Shown one piece after another: positions 22,221 through 34,315 of a stretch of DNA of 64,000 bases. Location: NCBI GenBank assembly GCA_002897115.2, contig BCIH01000013.1, positions 191,852 to 255,851 on the forward strand, read 5' to 3'. The position numbers and the translations under genes were made by a program. How positions within the stretch are numbered: the first letter of the stretch is position 1; every line of letters starts with the position of its first letter. The notes beneath the pieces are model-generated. The model saw nothing but the letters and a program-made list of their open reading frames with translations, searched no databases and was not told the origin of the DNA. The stretch is from Prototheca cutis (Eukaryota; Chlorophyta; Trebouxiophyceae; Chlorellales; Chlorellaceae).

Positions 22221-23550
22221 TTTCTCCCGCTGCAAGCGCTGCTCACTCCTAAACAGACCAACTTGCTTGTGTATTTATTGCATTTTCATATGTTTATACT
22301 TATGCATGCATTGTGCGAGCGNCGTCAGGCATACGAAAATGACTGAATGTTCGAGCCGCATCTCGTCGGGTCCCCCCTGTACAGTGCAGGGCAAAAATGA
22401 TGAAACATGCCGAAATTCGTCGACTCCCACCTGCACAGCAGGGCATGTTTTTCAAACAAAATGCCTGTTGGACAGCATTCCCTTGCCGCATCGCTCAGAG
22501 AATGGGCTGGTCTCCTTCTCGGCAGCAGAACAGGTCGTGCAAGGAGGTTTTAGAAAGTCCTGGACATTGACCCTGGCACGGCAATTGTCACACCTTGGTG
22601 GCCCATCATTAAGATGGTCATCCACCTTCCTATTGCCATGCAGAGTGTGGAAATTTTCGGGCCGTCAGTGATGCCCAGTAACGCCCGGGGTGATGTGACG
22701 CTGTTGCTGGCTGAGCTGGTTGCATTATTTTTGCCCTGCATGGTATCGTCGCATACCCTTTCATTTTACCCCCTTCTGATCAGCCCACTGTCGTCCGCAG
22801 CGTGACGATGGGACCTCCCAACTTTCAACAACATTCCTGCCCGCAGTACCACCTCCCCCCCCAAAAAGGCTGCTGTGGATTTTTGAACGCATGGTCTCCT
22901 CACGAGGTGCTCTACTGTGCTGTCATGGGCGGAGCTGCGATGCTCCACCCAACGAGGTATTTTTTCAATGGGCCAGCTGGCTCCACCCGCAAGAGAGTAC
23001 TGTGTACATCCCGATTGCCTGCTTCATGATTCCTGCTCTTGTCTCGCTGTTGCCTTGCTGTTTGACCAGTTTCAGATGTGTCATGCCATCTCGGCTCGTA
23101 CTGTGTAGGCACTTCGCCCCGTGACTCTCAGATCAGGGGGACGGTCCAGCGGCCACCAGGGGGGCCGCTACCACTGTGGCGGCTGCAATGTGACCAGCGC
23201 GGCTGCAATGATGCCACTGGGGGTTCAAGTGGATGGGAATCCACAAAGCTCTCCACTCGGTTGGGAAAGCAAGGGACAAGGAGATGCTCAATACCACTTC
23301 CAATGCAACGCTCCACAAGATCAGGCGGCCGGTGTGTCCGCTCAGTAAAGCTTGGCATTGCCCGACGGATTCAAGCGTGTTTTTTCAAGGCTGGCAAATG
23401 TCAGCGATATCTTGCTGGACACCGTGGAAAGGGTTGGGGGGTGGATGCAGTCTGGGTGGTCTTGCGAAGCTGTGCATGGGGTGCCCATCCAATTGCCAGT
23501 ACCAGCCATCAGGCCTCCTCCCTCTCACCACCAACACCGCCCCACACCTG
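22221..23550. other. Intergenic region holding TIR element copy B
   Basis: 1.3 kb between the SPB4 start and the SulP stop. The TIR element fills 22379-22745. The rest (22746-23550) has only short frames without recognisable domains. Confidence 0.45.
22379..22745 (+). mobile_element. Non-autonomous TIR DNA transposon, copy B
   Basis: Bounded by TGCAGGGCAAAAATGATG at the left and the inverted TGCAGGGCAAAAATAATG at the right. Shares about 168 bp (22379-22546) and 149 bp (22597-22745) with the ends of copy A, but only 50 bp separates them, so the Fanzor-like segment is absent. The two copies are inverted relative to each other, 12 kb apart. No coding capacity. Confidence 0.65.
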
Positions 23551-26500
23551 TCAGTGGTGATGGTGATGGTGGGCGTGGCTGCGCCTGCGCTGGCGCTCGT
23601 CAGCGACGCCGACTTCTGCTGCGATGGAGAGGTCCATCGTGTTGGCCCGCATGATGATGACCTGGAGCACGGCCAGGACTTGGGGGACCTCGGCGGCCAG
23701 ACGGCTGAGCGATGCCCGGCTGAGCGCCCACACCCGGGCCACGGGCGACGCACACACCGCCCGCGATCCGTGTGGTCGCGCCAGGAAAAAATCGGTTGTT
23801 CCACCCACACAGCCGGGGCCCAGTTCAAAGGCACGGACGGGCTGTAACATCGCCGACGGCTGTGGTGTGCCGGGTCCAACGCCGAGCTCCTCCACCACCA
23901 TCTCCGCCTCCAACACCGCAAACCGATGCTGGTCCACCTGCGGTGTGGGGTTTTTGTTGGATACTCTCATTGCGTGGGTAGGGTGGGAGTTTGCAGGTGC
24001 CCGGACGATGATGATGCATCACGCAGATAGCAATCGGCGATGTCCCTGGCCGCCAGACCCAATGCCGCACCACAACTCACCCGGAGCGACCCTTTCTCGA
24101 CGATGTACATCTCCTCCGCCTCCTCATCCAGCTGCCATAGGACCTCCCCTGACCGCAGTACCCTGCTGTCCAGGTACTGCATGAGCGTCCCCGCCACGTC
24201 CTCGGCCGCATCGGGTGGCACCAGCGCCATCTGCACGATTTGAGTTTTGTTTTGCGCTTGTTATGTATGGTGTCGGATCGCATTGCATTTTCAACACGCT
24301 CTCTACAGATGCAAGGATTCCAACCTATACACGTACCTTTTCCAGGTGCTGGCGGATCAGGTCTGCGAGTGACAGCTTTGCCAGCGGTGGCCGGCACAGG
24401 CCGTAGCGGACAGCTGTTGCGACATATTGGTCCTCGACGTACCGCAGCGCGGCCTGCAGGCTGTCGAACGCCAACGGTTCCACGAGTGCAGGGCCGGAGT
24501 ATGGCTGCGTCCACGGCATGTCTGGCAGGTCCATCACCTCACGCAGCACGCCCGAATTGTGGCTGGGAAGCACCCCGGCCTCGAGGTCCAGTCCTTCCAC
24601 GCGACGACCCCCGGCCAGCTGCTGTTGTCGGGAAGGAAGTGGTGCCGTCGTGCCGGGAGTGAAGTCGTCCGCGGCTTGAGCGCCGCCACGCATGGCCGTT
24701 GCACCACCGACGACCTCGAGCAAAGGCGGCCAGGCGATCAATCTCGCGTCCAGGCCGTGCGCTGCCAGCAACTCGGCGATGCCGTCGTGGCCGGCGTCCG
24801 CAAGCAGCGGGGTGACACCCAATCCCACGAGGTCTCGAGCCAGCACGGCAAAGGTCCGGGCGCCCGTGGCGTCCAGGCCCCGCGCCGCCGAGAAATCGAG
24901 AACCAGGTACCTCGGCGACGCACGCACCGCGCCCAGCGCCCGGACCTGCCGCGTGCCCTCCCATTTCTCTCCTGTTCGTGCCGCGGCCGTCGCCAGCGCA
25001 ACCTGGGACGGCGTGGGTTCAGCGCCGTTCCCGTGCTTTCTTGGCGGCTCCACCAGCGAGCCAGCCACCTCGTCCAGCTCCCGACTCAGGGCATGGGCCG
25101 ATCCGAAAAAGACAAAGCCCTGCATCCGCGCCACGACACACCGCCCGGAAAACAGGCCCAGCGCTGCGTGCTGCTCCATCGTCCGGATGACACTGGACGC
25201 CATGCCCCGGCACGTCTCCAGGCCCATGATCTGAGACTTTGCGTACGCATACGTGAAATACAGCGTCGCCAGCACAATGCCCCCAGCAATGCCACCCTCC
25301 AGTCCAAACTGGGTATGTGGGTTTGATGGGTTTGTGGGTGGGGGACTGTTCGGGGGGATTTTGTTTGTCGGTTTAAGGAGCAGGGATGAAGCAAGGAGGA
25401 TGGGAGTGTGTGCCGCTTCCCCTCTCCCCCTTTTCAAAAGAAACCCTAAGCCCTTACCTGCATGACAAAGGCAAACGTCAGCCACAGGATGGCGTACTCC
25501 TTGCCAGTGAGCTTGTAGTAGGAAAGGATCAGCCAGTCGCGGGAAATCTCCACCCCAAACCAGACAAGCAGCGCCCCGAAGAAGAAGTTTGGCATGTACT
25601 GCAGTGGGAAAGAAGGAATAGCGAGCGGGAAGTGCACGCCAGAGTTGATGGAAATGCCACGAGCCTGTCCAAACCTCAACCCCGCCAACATGATCAGGCA
25701 GGCGAGGCTGCACGCTCATGCAGCCCGAGGGGCACATAGACCAGCGCTCCCAGCGCTCCAGCACCCTGCCCCACCAACCGCACAAGCACGCACACACCTG
25801 GACGATGGAGAAAGGCAGCGCGAAGATTAGCAGCTCGAGGGCGGCCACCGTGACGCCATTCCAGCGACTGAACACTCCGGCCCGCATGGTGAAGATTGTT
25901 TGGCTGCAGACAGGATTGCATGTGGATGGGTGGGGGGAACCTTGTGTGTGTGTTGGTGGGTGAGTGAAGGGGGGTAATACAGCCATGCATTGCATTGCTC
26001 GCTTTCCCATGGTCCAAGAGAATTCATCCCTGGCAACATCCTCACTACGTGCCTGAAGATGTAGCTCCCAGTAAATCCGATGCCAGCAACGCCCGTCACC
26101 ACATTGGAGACACCTACGGGCCCCCGGTGGAATGCCGGCCGGCTGAGATCGACGACATGAGAACATCGACAGCATTTATGTGATCCATTTAATTATGTTC
26201 TTGTGACTTTGTTATGCCACATGTATCAACCCCGCATTCTCCACAGCATCCCATCCCCCCCTCACACAGCAAACAACAGACTCGCCGACGGTGANGAGTT
26301 CCTTGTCAAAGTCGATGCGTTCGGGGAGGTCCTGCTGGATGGCGGCGATGTCCATGCAGCTGCCGAAACACACCACCAGGGCCAGACCGACCAGCTGGGG
26401 GGGGGGTGGGAGGAGTCGCGTGTTTTGCCGGGTCGCACAGCATCAGTGGCGGTTTCATGAAACAGCTGTCACATGCCCTGCGCATCTTCTCCCATCGAGG

Positions 26501-28864
26501 CCCTTTCTTCCACCATGCACGTCTCCAAGCTGAGCATCTTCTCCAGCCTCCCCACCCCCACCTTTCCAATTTGCTTGAACGCCGCGGAAAACAGGATCCC
26601 GTCAAATTTTAGGTCTTGGATGTTGAACAGGTCCCACAACTCCCAGAACTTTTGTGTCCCGCTCTGTTGCATTTTATAATTTATTTTATTTTTATTTTTT
26701 GGCGGCGGGGCGGGGGGGGGGGGCAATACAGGGTTTGAGTGGACGTGATTCCCGCCACAGGAGGAGCATCGCCCACGGAAAATCAATCACCCCCCTCCCT
26801 AGCACAGAAAATCAATAAACCCCCCTCCCACACATCCCATCACACAAAGACATACCGCAGGTCGGAGGACCCAATCGCCGTCCATAGCGTCTTCCAGGCT
26901 GTAGCCCAGAGCCAGGCGGCCGGCGTGGAAGGCCAGCACGATCAGCGCCAGCACGCAGGTCAGCGCCATGGGGTGCGCAAAGTGCTCCATGGTGTACATC
27001 ATGGCCAACGTGGACAAAACCGCTGGAACCAGCTTGGTCAGCGCGTCCGTGCTAAACATGTTCAGCCACCTGCAGGGAGTTGCCGGGGTGGTGGTTGACA
27101 TTGAGATAGGCGGTTGACGTTCAGATTTTGCAGCTTGTTTTGCGAATGTGTTGCAGCGCACATCGCAGGGTGTACGATGGTGAACACCCTGTTGCTGTAC
27201 GAAGCATGCGCTCCGACAACGGCCTTCCTCAACCCCCGGCCATTCGGTCTCACCCTGAGAGCTCTGAGATGTCGATGGAGCAGGCCAGGCCCAGGCCCGA
27301 AGCGATGCAAAAGTAGCCCACAAAGCCTAGATATCCCCCGATGACCGGGAGCGGCAGGAACTGCACCATCTCTGCCAGCTTGTACCGGGCTGCGGAGTGT
27401 TTTGGGGAGTGGGGTGGCGGTCGTTGGGGCCTTGCCCTGGAAGTGAACGAGGCAACAGTCCAAGCAAGTACCCGGTCCCCAATAGGTCATACCAACGAGT
27501 AGGGTGCAGATGCCGACGAGGGTGGTGGATACGGTCATGGTGAGGAGGCTGGTCCCCAGCGCGACCCGTGCATCCGAGCCGGCTTCGGCGGCCAAGGTCG
27601 CAATGGACGTTGCCATGGCCGACATGAAGATGAGCCCCACATCCTGCACCTGCCCGATGGCGAACGGCAGCGCCGACATTGCCATGAACACGAGCTGGTG
27701 CACGGCACTGGAAACAAAGAAAAACTTGCACAGCAGGTCCAGGTACGGCGTGTACACAGGCTCCTGCAAGTATTTTGGGGGGTTGGAGGAGAATATTTGT
27801 GTGATTTTGTTTGCAATTCCGCATTTGCTGATCGCAAACCCAACACACAACATGCCTTGAACACGATGGCTGCATAGGCGATCAAGCTTGGGATGGCGGC
27901 GACAGCGTTGACAAATCCGAACACCACCGCCTTGGAAGCGGGCGTGTGTGGGCGCAGTGCGGCGGCTATTTTGGCCCCAGCCGCTGCCTGCTCCTCCTGG
28001 ATCGTGCTCAGCAGCCGGGCTGACCGGCTGCTGGAGCGGTAGATCAGCTCGGAATCCCGGCGCTCCGGCAGCACACCAGTGGGGCTTCCCCCCAAGGGTG
28101 CGGGGCTGCCTTCGACGAGTGCCTCCACGGCTGACCGCTGTCGCTCCCCCTCCAGCAGCGCCTGGGTCAAAGCGCTGCCGGTGTCCTCGGGCAGAGGGGA
28201 CTGCAAGGTTTGATTTTTTAAGGGGGGGAATACGGGTGGAGAAAGGTGGGCATGTCAGGGTAGTAGTCTTCCATTCCGGGGAGCCCAACAGAGTGGGCCC
28301 TGTGCTCTAAGGTCAAGCACTGGGCGCAAAGCCCAGCCGTCTCGGGTCGCGACAAGTTTCTTAATGGCCATACGACACATGTCTCTGCCCAGCCATGGGC
28401 GTCATGTGGCACCATGCCGATGGTGGCATGCCCCCCCCCACCCACACAGGCCACCCTAGGGGAAACCCTAAAAGCTTTGCACCCCGCCTGCAACAACAGC
28501 GCACAGGTTCCCCGCAGCGACAGGCCATTCTATAGAACATTTGCACATTCAACAGCCCAAAATCTCGCATCGCGGCCCGAACAACACCAAAGACGCGATC
28601 TCGGGTCGACCGCCGCACCTGACCGCTGCTCGCGGGGCCTGACCAAGGGCTGGGCACCCCGCGCAGGCTGCCGGCTCCATGCAGCAAGAACGCATGCGTC
28701 CCATAGGAGCCAATTGCCGCCTTGCTAGAGCCCACGGTTTGGTCCACAGACGCTCTGGGAGAGGGTGGAACGATGGGGATCGGCTCATGCCGGCTGCCTG
28801 GGGACACCACAGGGTGACTCCTCAGGAACGGCGATGGCCCTGGCTGTTCCGGCCGCCCGTTCAT
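23551..28864 (-). CDS. SulP/SLC26-type anion transporter with STAS and cNMP-like C-terminal domains
   Basis: Thirteen exons: 28619-28864, 27856-28200, 27493-27763, 27254-27389, 26856-27069, 26562-26663, 26286-26394, 26053-26113, 25798-25903, 25458-25598, 24337-25308, 24081-24230, 23551-23937; 1079 residues in frame. A disordered N-terminus leads to the membrane domain: AIPSLIAYAAIVFK, YTPYLDLLCKFFFVSSAVHQ, LPFAIGQVQDVGLIFMSAM, GIGFTGSYIFSQTIF, LPFSIVQYMPNFFFGALLVW. Then a STAS domain (RYLVLDFSAARGLDATGART, with the site where an anti-sigma-antagonist Ser/Asp sits) and a cyclic-nucleotide-binding-like unit (LRSGEVLWQLDEEAEEMYIV, EKGSLR). This layout resembles fungal YGR125W/Vsb1 rather than plant sulphate transporters, so the substrate is uncertain and a vacuolar site is possible. 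Introns 2, 7 and 8 have GC donors. The protein ends SHAHHHHHH. Exon 1 is the least certain. Confidence 0.87.
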
Positions 28865-29165
28865 TTTTGTTCCAAATGAGGCCCAAGCTGACCATGCATG
28901 GGCATAGTGGCTTAATCAGAACCGCATCCCAGTTTCGAGATGGCGCCAAGCCGAGCTGCCCCTGGGGTTTTGGTCTTGGTTAAAACCCGAAAGTGGTGGA
29001 GAGCGCGACGTCGTTGGATGCCCTCTGCCCCAAAGTCCGGGTCCACGTGCCATGAATGCGAGCAAGCGCATCGCATTTGATGTCCCAACATAAACTGGGC
29101 CCTCTGCGCCCGTATTCCACGCTACCCATCAATACAATTCCAAACCGATCTGAATACTGATCAGT
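28865..29165. promoter_or_regulatory. Bidirectional promoter region, SulP/PEMT
   Basis: 301 bp between divergent start codons. No TATA-like box I would defend. Confidence 0.4.
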
Positions 29166-29979
29166 ATGGTGGCCGTCACGGACGCTGCGCCTGAAGACTG
29201 GGCAGTGATCACATCCTTGGCCCTGCCGCACCTGCTGTACGCCTACATCTGGTTTTACAGCGCACAATGGCACAAGGCATTTGGAAAGAAAGCGGTTGAA
29301 CGATTCGAGAGCGCGGCGTGGGCACTTAAAGGTAACGAATCTCCGCCGGATCACTCTCGTGTGTGCTGGGGAGTGAGGGCCCCTGCGCAGCCGTCACTTT
29401 GGGATCGTGATGGACGTTCTTTCCCTGCATCGCCTCCTTTGACTTGCTCATACTTCTGCAGTCGTTCAATTTTCTTCTGTGGTGTACTGGTACCTGCACA
29501 AGACATCCGGCGTCGTGGACATGCTTGCCATTCCTCCCCTGGCGGCTGTGGCAGCACTCGTGCTGATGAGCGCTGGCCAGGTATGCTGCTCTGAATGGGG
29601 GACAAGAGGTTGCCGGAAACATTTGAACTGTTTCTATTCGCATTTTGAAGAGCTCTGCCTACCTGTGACACCTGATCACGTTCCCTCCCCCACCGACCAT
29701 GCACCCACCCCCACGCGTTTGCAGGCCCTGAACATTGGCATCTACAGGGCCATTGGTCATGCGGGCGTCTACTACGGCTTCAAGCTGGGCCACTCTGTGC
29801 CGTGGGTCACGGGATTCCCATTCAACGTCGTGCCGCACCCGCAGTACGTGGGCAGCGTGCTGAGCATCTGGGCGGCCGTCGTGCTGTTCTGGACCCAGGG
29901 CCCCGTGGGCACCGGGTTGCTGGCAAGCTACTGGACAGGGCTCTACATCGTCACTGCCATCCAAGAATCTTATTTTTGA
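29166..29979 (+). CDS. PLMT: Phospholipid N-methyltransferase (PEMT/Opi3/PLMT type)
   Basis: Three exons, 29166-29331, 29462-29580 and 29725-29979, 179 residues, GT-AG and in phase. The enzyme methylates phosphatidyl-monomethyl- and dimethylethanolamine to phosphatidylcholine in the ER. Four hydrophobic segments are visible (ALPHLLYAYIWFY; the segment around SSVVYWYLH; LAAVAALVLMSAG; VLSIWAAVVLFW). The signature NVVPHPQYVGSVLSIW near the C-terminus is the SAM/lipid-methyltransferase motif shared with PEMT and Opi3. Length is close to plant PLMT (about 165) and PEMT (about 199). Head to head with the SulP gene. Confidence 0.9.
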
Positions 29980-30383
29980 AGAGTTTTTCGTCGAGTTTTG
30001 GCACCCACTGCTGTTGTCCCGGTGACCTGACCCTGTCCGGCCGCCCTGCTCCAGCTCCGCAGCTGGTTCGTCTTTACACATTTCAGATTCTTGAGCCGTT
30101 GGCCACTCGCCGCAGTCACGACTGGGAAACGAAACAGGACAGCAGCAGCGCCTCAAATCGGTTGCCACCTAAAGAAATAGCGGCTACGGAGTTTGGACAC
30201 GAAATATGTATGGCCACAGTGTTTTTTGCATGTGTGATGGGAAGGGAATTGCATGCATGCACGGGATGATCTGCGCGCTACGTCCATGACTAGCACTACG
30301 GCATGATGACAACAACAAGTAATCGACTGATCGCGGTGGCGTTCATCGAGGGCAAGAACCGGGGAACTGGCCGAATGACTCCG
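29980..30383. other. Convergent intergenic region
   Basis: 404 bp between the phospholipid methyltransferase stop and the ABCG stop; nothing else recognised. Confidence 0.4.
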
Positions 30384-33300
30384 CTACAGCCTGGATGTCT
30401 TGGATCGCAGGGCAAAGTATCCCCAGATCCTCAACACAATGAGGGCGCCCAGGAGGATGAAGCCGTTGCGGATGGCATCGCCCGTGTTGTCTGGGTCCTG
30501 CAGCAGCTGCAACGAGCTCTTGATATCAGTTACGGGCGTGCACTCTGGGTTGCTCTCGGGGCTGCCCGGGTTGGTGGGGATGCAGGTGGTGCTCCCCGTC
30601 TCCACACAGGCGTACACGATCCGGTCGTTGAACTCGACGTGCAGCGTGATGCCGAGGCCATAGTACACAAAGGAAGCGTACCGCAGCCACCCAATCCAGA
30701 CGGGCAGATCCACCACCAGGAAACCTGGGGGGGGGGGGGGTTCGAGTGGGACGGGATGTGCGTGTCGAGCGACCATAGCATGATGATGAAGAATAAGCGT
30801 GCAGGCAGGCACTCCTGTTCCCCGAAGGTTCCCTCTTGACACCAACTCCAAACACGCAGATCACGGCTCACCTGCCATCAGGACCGAGGTCAGCATGATG
30901 ATGGTGGCATAAGTCTGTGCCGCCTTGGGATTCATCACCAGCGTACCGATCAGCAGCCTGTGTGGTAGTGTTGCGTCGTGGAGGGAGTGGGGTGTCAGTT
31001 CAACGTTGCAAACCGGATTCCAGTATAACCGTTTCAGCTGCACTGCAACACAGCGCCTCCTCCCTGCCCAGGAAAACCCTCAATCCCCCCTTCCCCCCAT
31101 ACACCCCCTAAAAACCCTCACATACCCGATGCTTTGAGCCACCAGCATGACCAGGATGACGGTAAAGTAGTTTGCGAAAAAGGCCGATGCGCTGTAGCGC
31201 AGGCCCGCCATGAAGTAGACAATGATGATGTAGAGCGTGGGAAGCGAAAAGTCCATGGGCCAGTCCGACATCAGCCGAGCAAAGTAAAACGCTGACAGCC
31301 TGGCGGTGGTCGAGAGGCGGCGCGGGGGAGGGGGGGTTCGTGTGTGCCGGATGGCATGCCCGCTGTTGCATGCCCGTAGCTGTGCAAGGGCGCTTTACAC
31401 CAGGGGCTTCCATTCCCGCCTTCCTCCCACCATCAAGCCAGCTCCTTTCAAACTCGCATTAAAAAAACCACTGTGTGACCGGCCACAGTACCTGTACATG
31501 CCACTGGCCCGCTCCTTGAGCATCATGCGTTGCTCCCCGGGGAAAGTGAAGATGGCCGTGAACATTGTCCGGAAGGACAGGAAGATGAGTTCAAAGAACA
31601 GGAGGCCTGCCGGGGGGTTGGGGGGGGGGGGAGAGGGCGATGTGGACGGTAGGCATTGGGACTCAGGAGCATTGACTGTACGTGGATACACAGCAACACA
31701 CAAACACGGCATCGAACTTACCAACAGTGTTCCTAGAGGCCGCGATAGTGTCGTCCTGGGCCTTTTGGAGCCAGAAGAGACCGACCAGCACAGCAATTAC
31801 CATGAGTTGCAGGATATCGTTGAACGACCACGTCTGGAGGGGGCGCGGTAGTAGAGCGGGTGCGTTGTCAGGGATATGCCGCTTGAATCAATCACGGCGC
31901 TCGCCGCAGTCGCACAGCCCCCAGCCCATCAGCACACACACACACACACACACACACCTCAAAGCGCCGGGTTCGCAGGGACCGCTGGAAGAGAATGCGG
32001 ATCTGGGAACCATAGGATGCGCCCCAGCGGTCCTCTGCAGGCACACCATTCCGCGCCTCATCGCCGGGCCCACCGGCCCCCGTCTCGACGTCATCAGCAC
32101 TGCTGACATGGAAGGCGNCGTGGCCTTCTCCGAGACCAGCGACTTTGGTGGCAACATTGTCCACGCCGTTTTCCACAATGGGGATGGTCGCCACACTGAC
32201 CCCACGGCTGTCGGCCTCAGCGTCGCGGGCCAGCTGTGCGGATTTGATTGGGAGGGAGTGCAGGGCCAGGATTAGTGGACTGGGTCTTCCGAGGAGCCGT
32301 TCAATTTTACAACCCAATCAAACCAGGTGCGGTCTCTGACACCTAAAACTTTTCCGGCACAGATCAGACATACGATCATTTCCTCCACAACACCCTGCCT
32401 GCCTGACTGCTCACCTCGCGGAGTTCCGGAATGTCCCGCTTGGCGTTGAACCCTTCTGTCGGGTGTCGGGCCAGGAACAGCTCCGAACACTCCACCAAGT
32501 ACCTGGAAGTAGTGGTAGAGGGGAGGTTGGTGGAATCACATCTCCTAGCCTCCTCGCGAGGCACATCTACCTAGCGGCGGCTGCTGTTGGTGCGTGCAGG
32601 GGATTCGACACCACACACATGCCCCCCAACAGCTCCCCCNCCNCCCCCTNCCCCCGCCCCAAAAGCAAGTGACCAACCCAACGCACTCTCGGGTCTCCTC
32701 GCCGTTGCGCTCCGGGGACGAAACGTCGGCGGAGGCCAGATCCAGGATGAAATCGGCGACGTTCACCCGGTAAGGCAGCGTGTAGCCCAGTGCATCAAAC
32801 CAGTCCACGACGTCCTTGGCCCTGCCGTGGTACAAGCAGTGCCCTGTAGGGATGCCGGGGAGATTTTTTTTTTTTTTTTTTGGGGGGGGGGGGGTCTGCC
32901 TTCCACGCTCTAGAGTGGTTATATGGCCCATCGAATCGCCACAGCTTGAACGTTCCCATTCACATCTGCTGTTCCGCTCAAGCAATCAAACAAACCCACC
33001 ATCGATACCCCCCCCCCCCCCCCNNNNNNACACACACGCGCGCGCGCGCGCGCGCACAGCCAAACAAAACATCACAGTACCTCTGGACAGGAGCATGAGA
33101 TTGTCGAGGGTCTGATACAGCCGAGAGGATGGCTGATGGATTGTCGTGACGATGACACGCCCGCCTCTGGCCAGGTACTGCAGCATCTCCAACAGGTGCA
33201 TGGCCGTGGTGGAGTCGAGCCCCGAGGTGGGTTCGTCCAGGAACATGATGGAGGGGTTGATGAGCAGCTCGTGCCCCACCGACGTGCGCTTGCGCTCGCC

Positions 33301-34315
33301 GCCCGAGATGCCCTTGCGGAAAAACCCGCCGACGATGGTGTCCCGGCACGACCCCAGGCTCAGGCCGGTGATTACGTCATCCACACGCGCTGCGCGGTCA
33401 GCGGCGCTCATGTCGCGCGGCAGGCGCAGCGCCGCCGCATAGCTCAGCGTCTCGTGCACCGTGAGCGCCTCGTAAAGGAGATCGTCCTGCATGACGTAGC
33501 CCACCTGGCGCTTGAGCTTCTTGGTCAGGAGCTGGCCGTTGAACAGCACCTCGCCCTGCACCTTCATCGACTTCTGTGCCCGCGCTCCCAAAATGGACAA
33601 AAGGGTCGTCTTGCCCGAGCCGGAAGGGCCCATCAGCGCCAGCACCTCCCCAGCCGGGATGCGAGCCCGCACGTTGAACAAGATCTGGCAATGGTGTGAG
33701 TGGAGACATGAGCGGGCGGTGTGAAGCTGGTCGCCCTGTCCATGTGTGCCGTGAGTTTGTAGCGATGAAAGCAAACAATGCATACACCCCACAGCATCAG
33801 CTGGGGCGACCAAGCAAGAAAAGCGTGGCGCGTTTGCGCGGCGGGCATTGCCGAGTGCCCCAAACGTGATGTAATGATGAGTAGAGGGTCTGCGCGGCAT
33901 GCATGGCAGTCACACCCGTCGACGACCACCGCCGCCGTGGACAAACACACAAAATCGAGTGTGCAAACAATCTGTAAACCCGCACCTGACGCATCGCTGG
34001 CTTGCCATCCCCGGTTGACCCTGCGCCCTTCTTCACGACGTTCAAAGGGTTGAGCTGTTGCCGGAGGGAGGCGCCTTGAGGGTTAAAGTTGGGTACGAAT
34101 GCGCTCACATTCTGCACCTCCACCGTCACCCTCCGGTTGTCAGGGATGGATTCGATGATGGACAGGTTGCTCAGATCGGTTTGCCCAATCTGCAGCCTGG
34201 CATCATGGGCGCGCTTGTTGAAGCTCGCCCCGCGTCGTTGCTGTACCGAGTCCTGGGCGATGCCCGAGGGGTCGCGCTGGGCGACAGAGGGCGGTGTATG
34301 CTCCACGGATTCCAT
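30384..34315 (-). CDS. ABCG (white-brown) half-size ABC transporter
   Basis: Ten exons: 33986-34315, 33081-33684, 32687-32843, 32415-32502, 31958-32233, 31722-31833, 31492-31606, 31126-31299, 30872-30957 and 30384-30724; 760 residues, all GT-AG, in frame throughout. The nucleotide-binding domain comes first, as in ABCG: Walker [11 protein letters not shown]-loop VMQDD, signature [12 protein letters not shown], Walker [15 protein letters not shown]-loop TTIHQPS. A linker is followed by about six membrane segments ([82 protein letters not shown]). ABCG half-transporters dimerise and export lipids, sterols or hormones; the substrate here is unknown. A large extracellular loop with paired Cys ([11 protein letters not shown]) precedes the last helix. 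Exon 5 encodes an unusual acidic, Gly-rich linker with one N. Confidence 0.93.
31933..31957. repeat. (CA)n microsatellite at an ABCG intron donor
   Basis: About 12 CA units; in transcript sense (GT)n begins exactly at the 5' splice site after exon 5, giving many GT dinucleotides in a row. Confidence 0.8.
32864..32894. repeat. T18-G13 tract in ABCG intron 2
   Basis: Same T-then-G arrangement as at 5905-5968. Confidence 0.8.
33008..33058. repeat. C16, six Ns, then alternating CA/CG repeat
   Basis: A C run, a six-base N gap and about 29 bases of strictly alternating purine-pyrimidine, inside ABCG intron 2. The Ns mark an unresolved repeat, so true length is unknown. Confidence 0.8.

Noticed and set aside
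23352..23654. Plus-strand frame with a helical-looking start near the SulP 3' end
   Set aside because: Mostly antisense to the SulP last exon and 3' flank; protein-like look is limited to about 25 residues.
30405..30420. Partial match to the TIR core (GCAGGGCAAA)
   Set aside because: Sits in the ABCG coding end and lacks the rest of the TIR; chance similarity.
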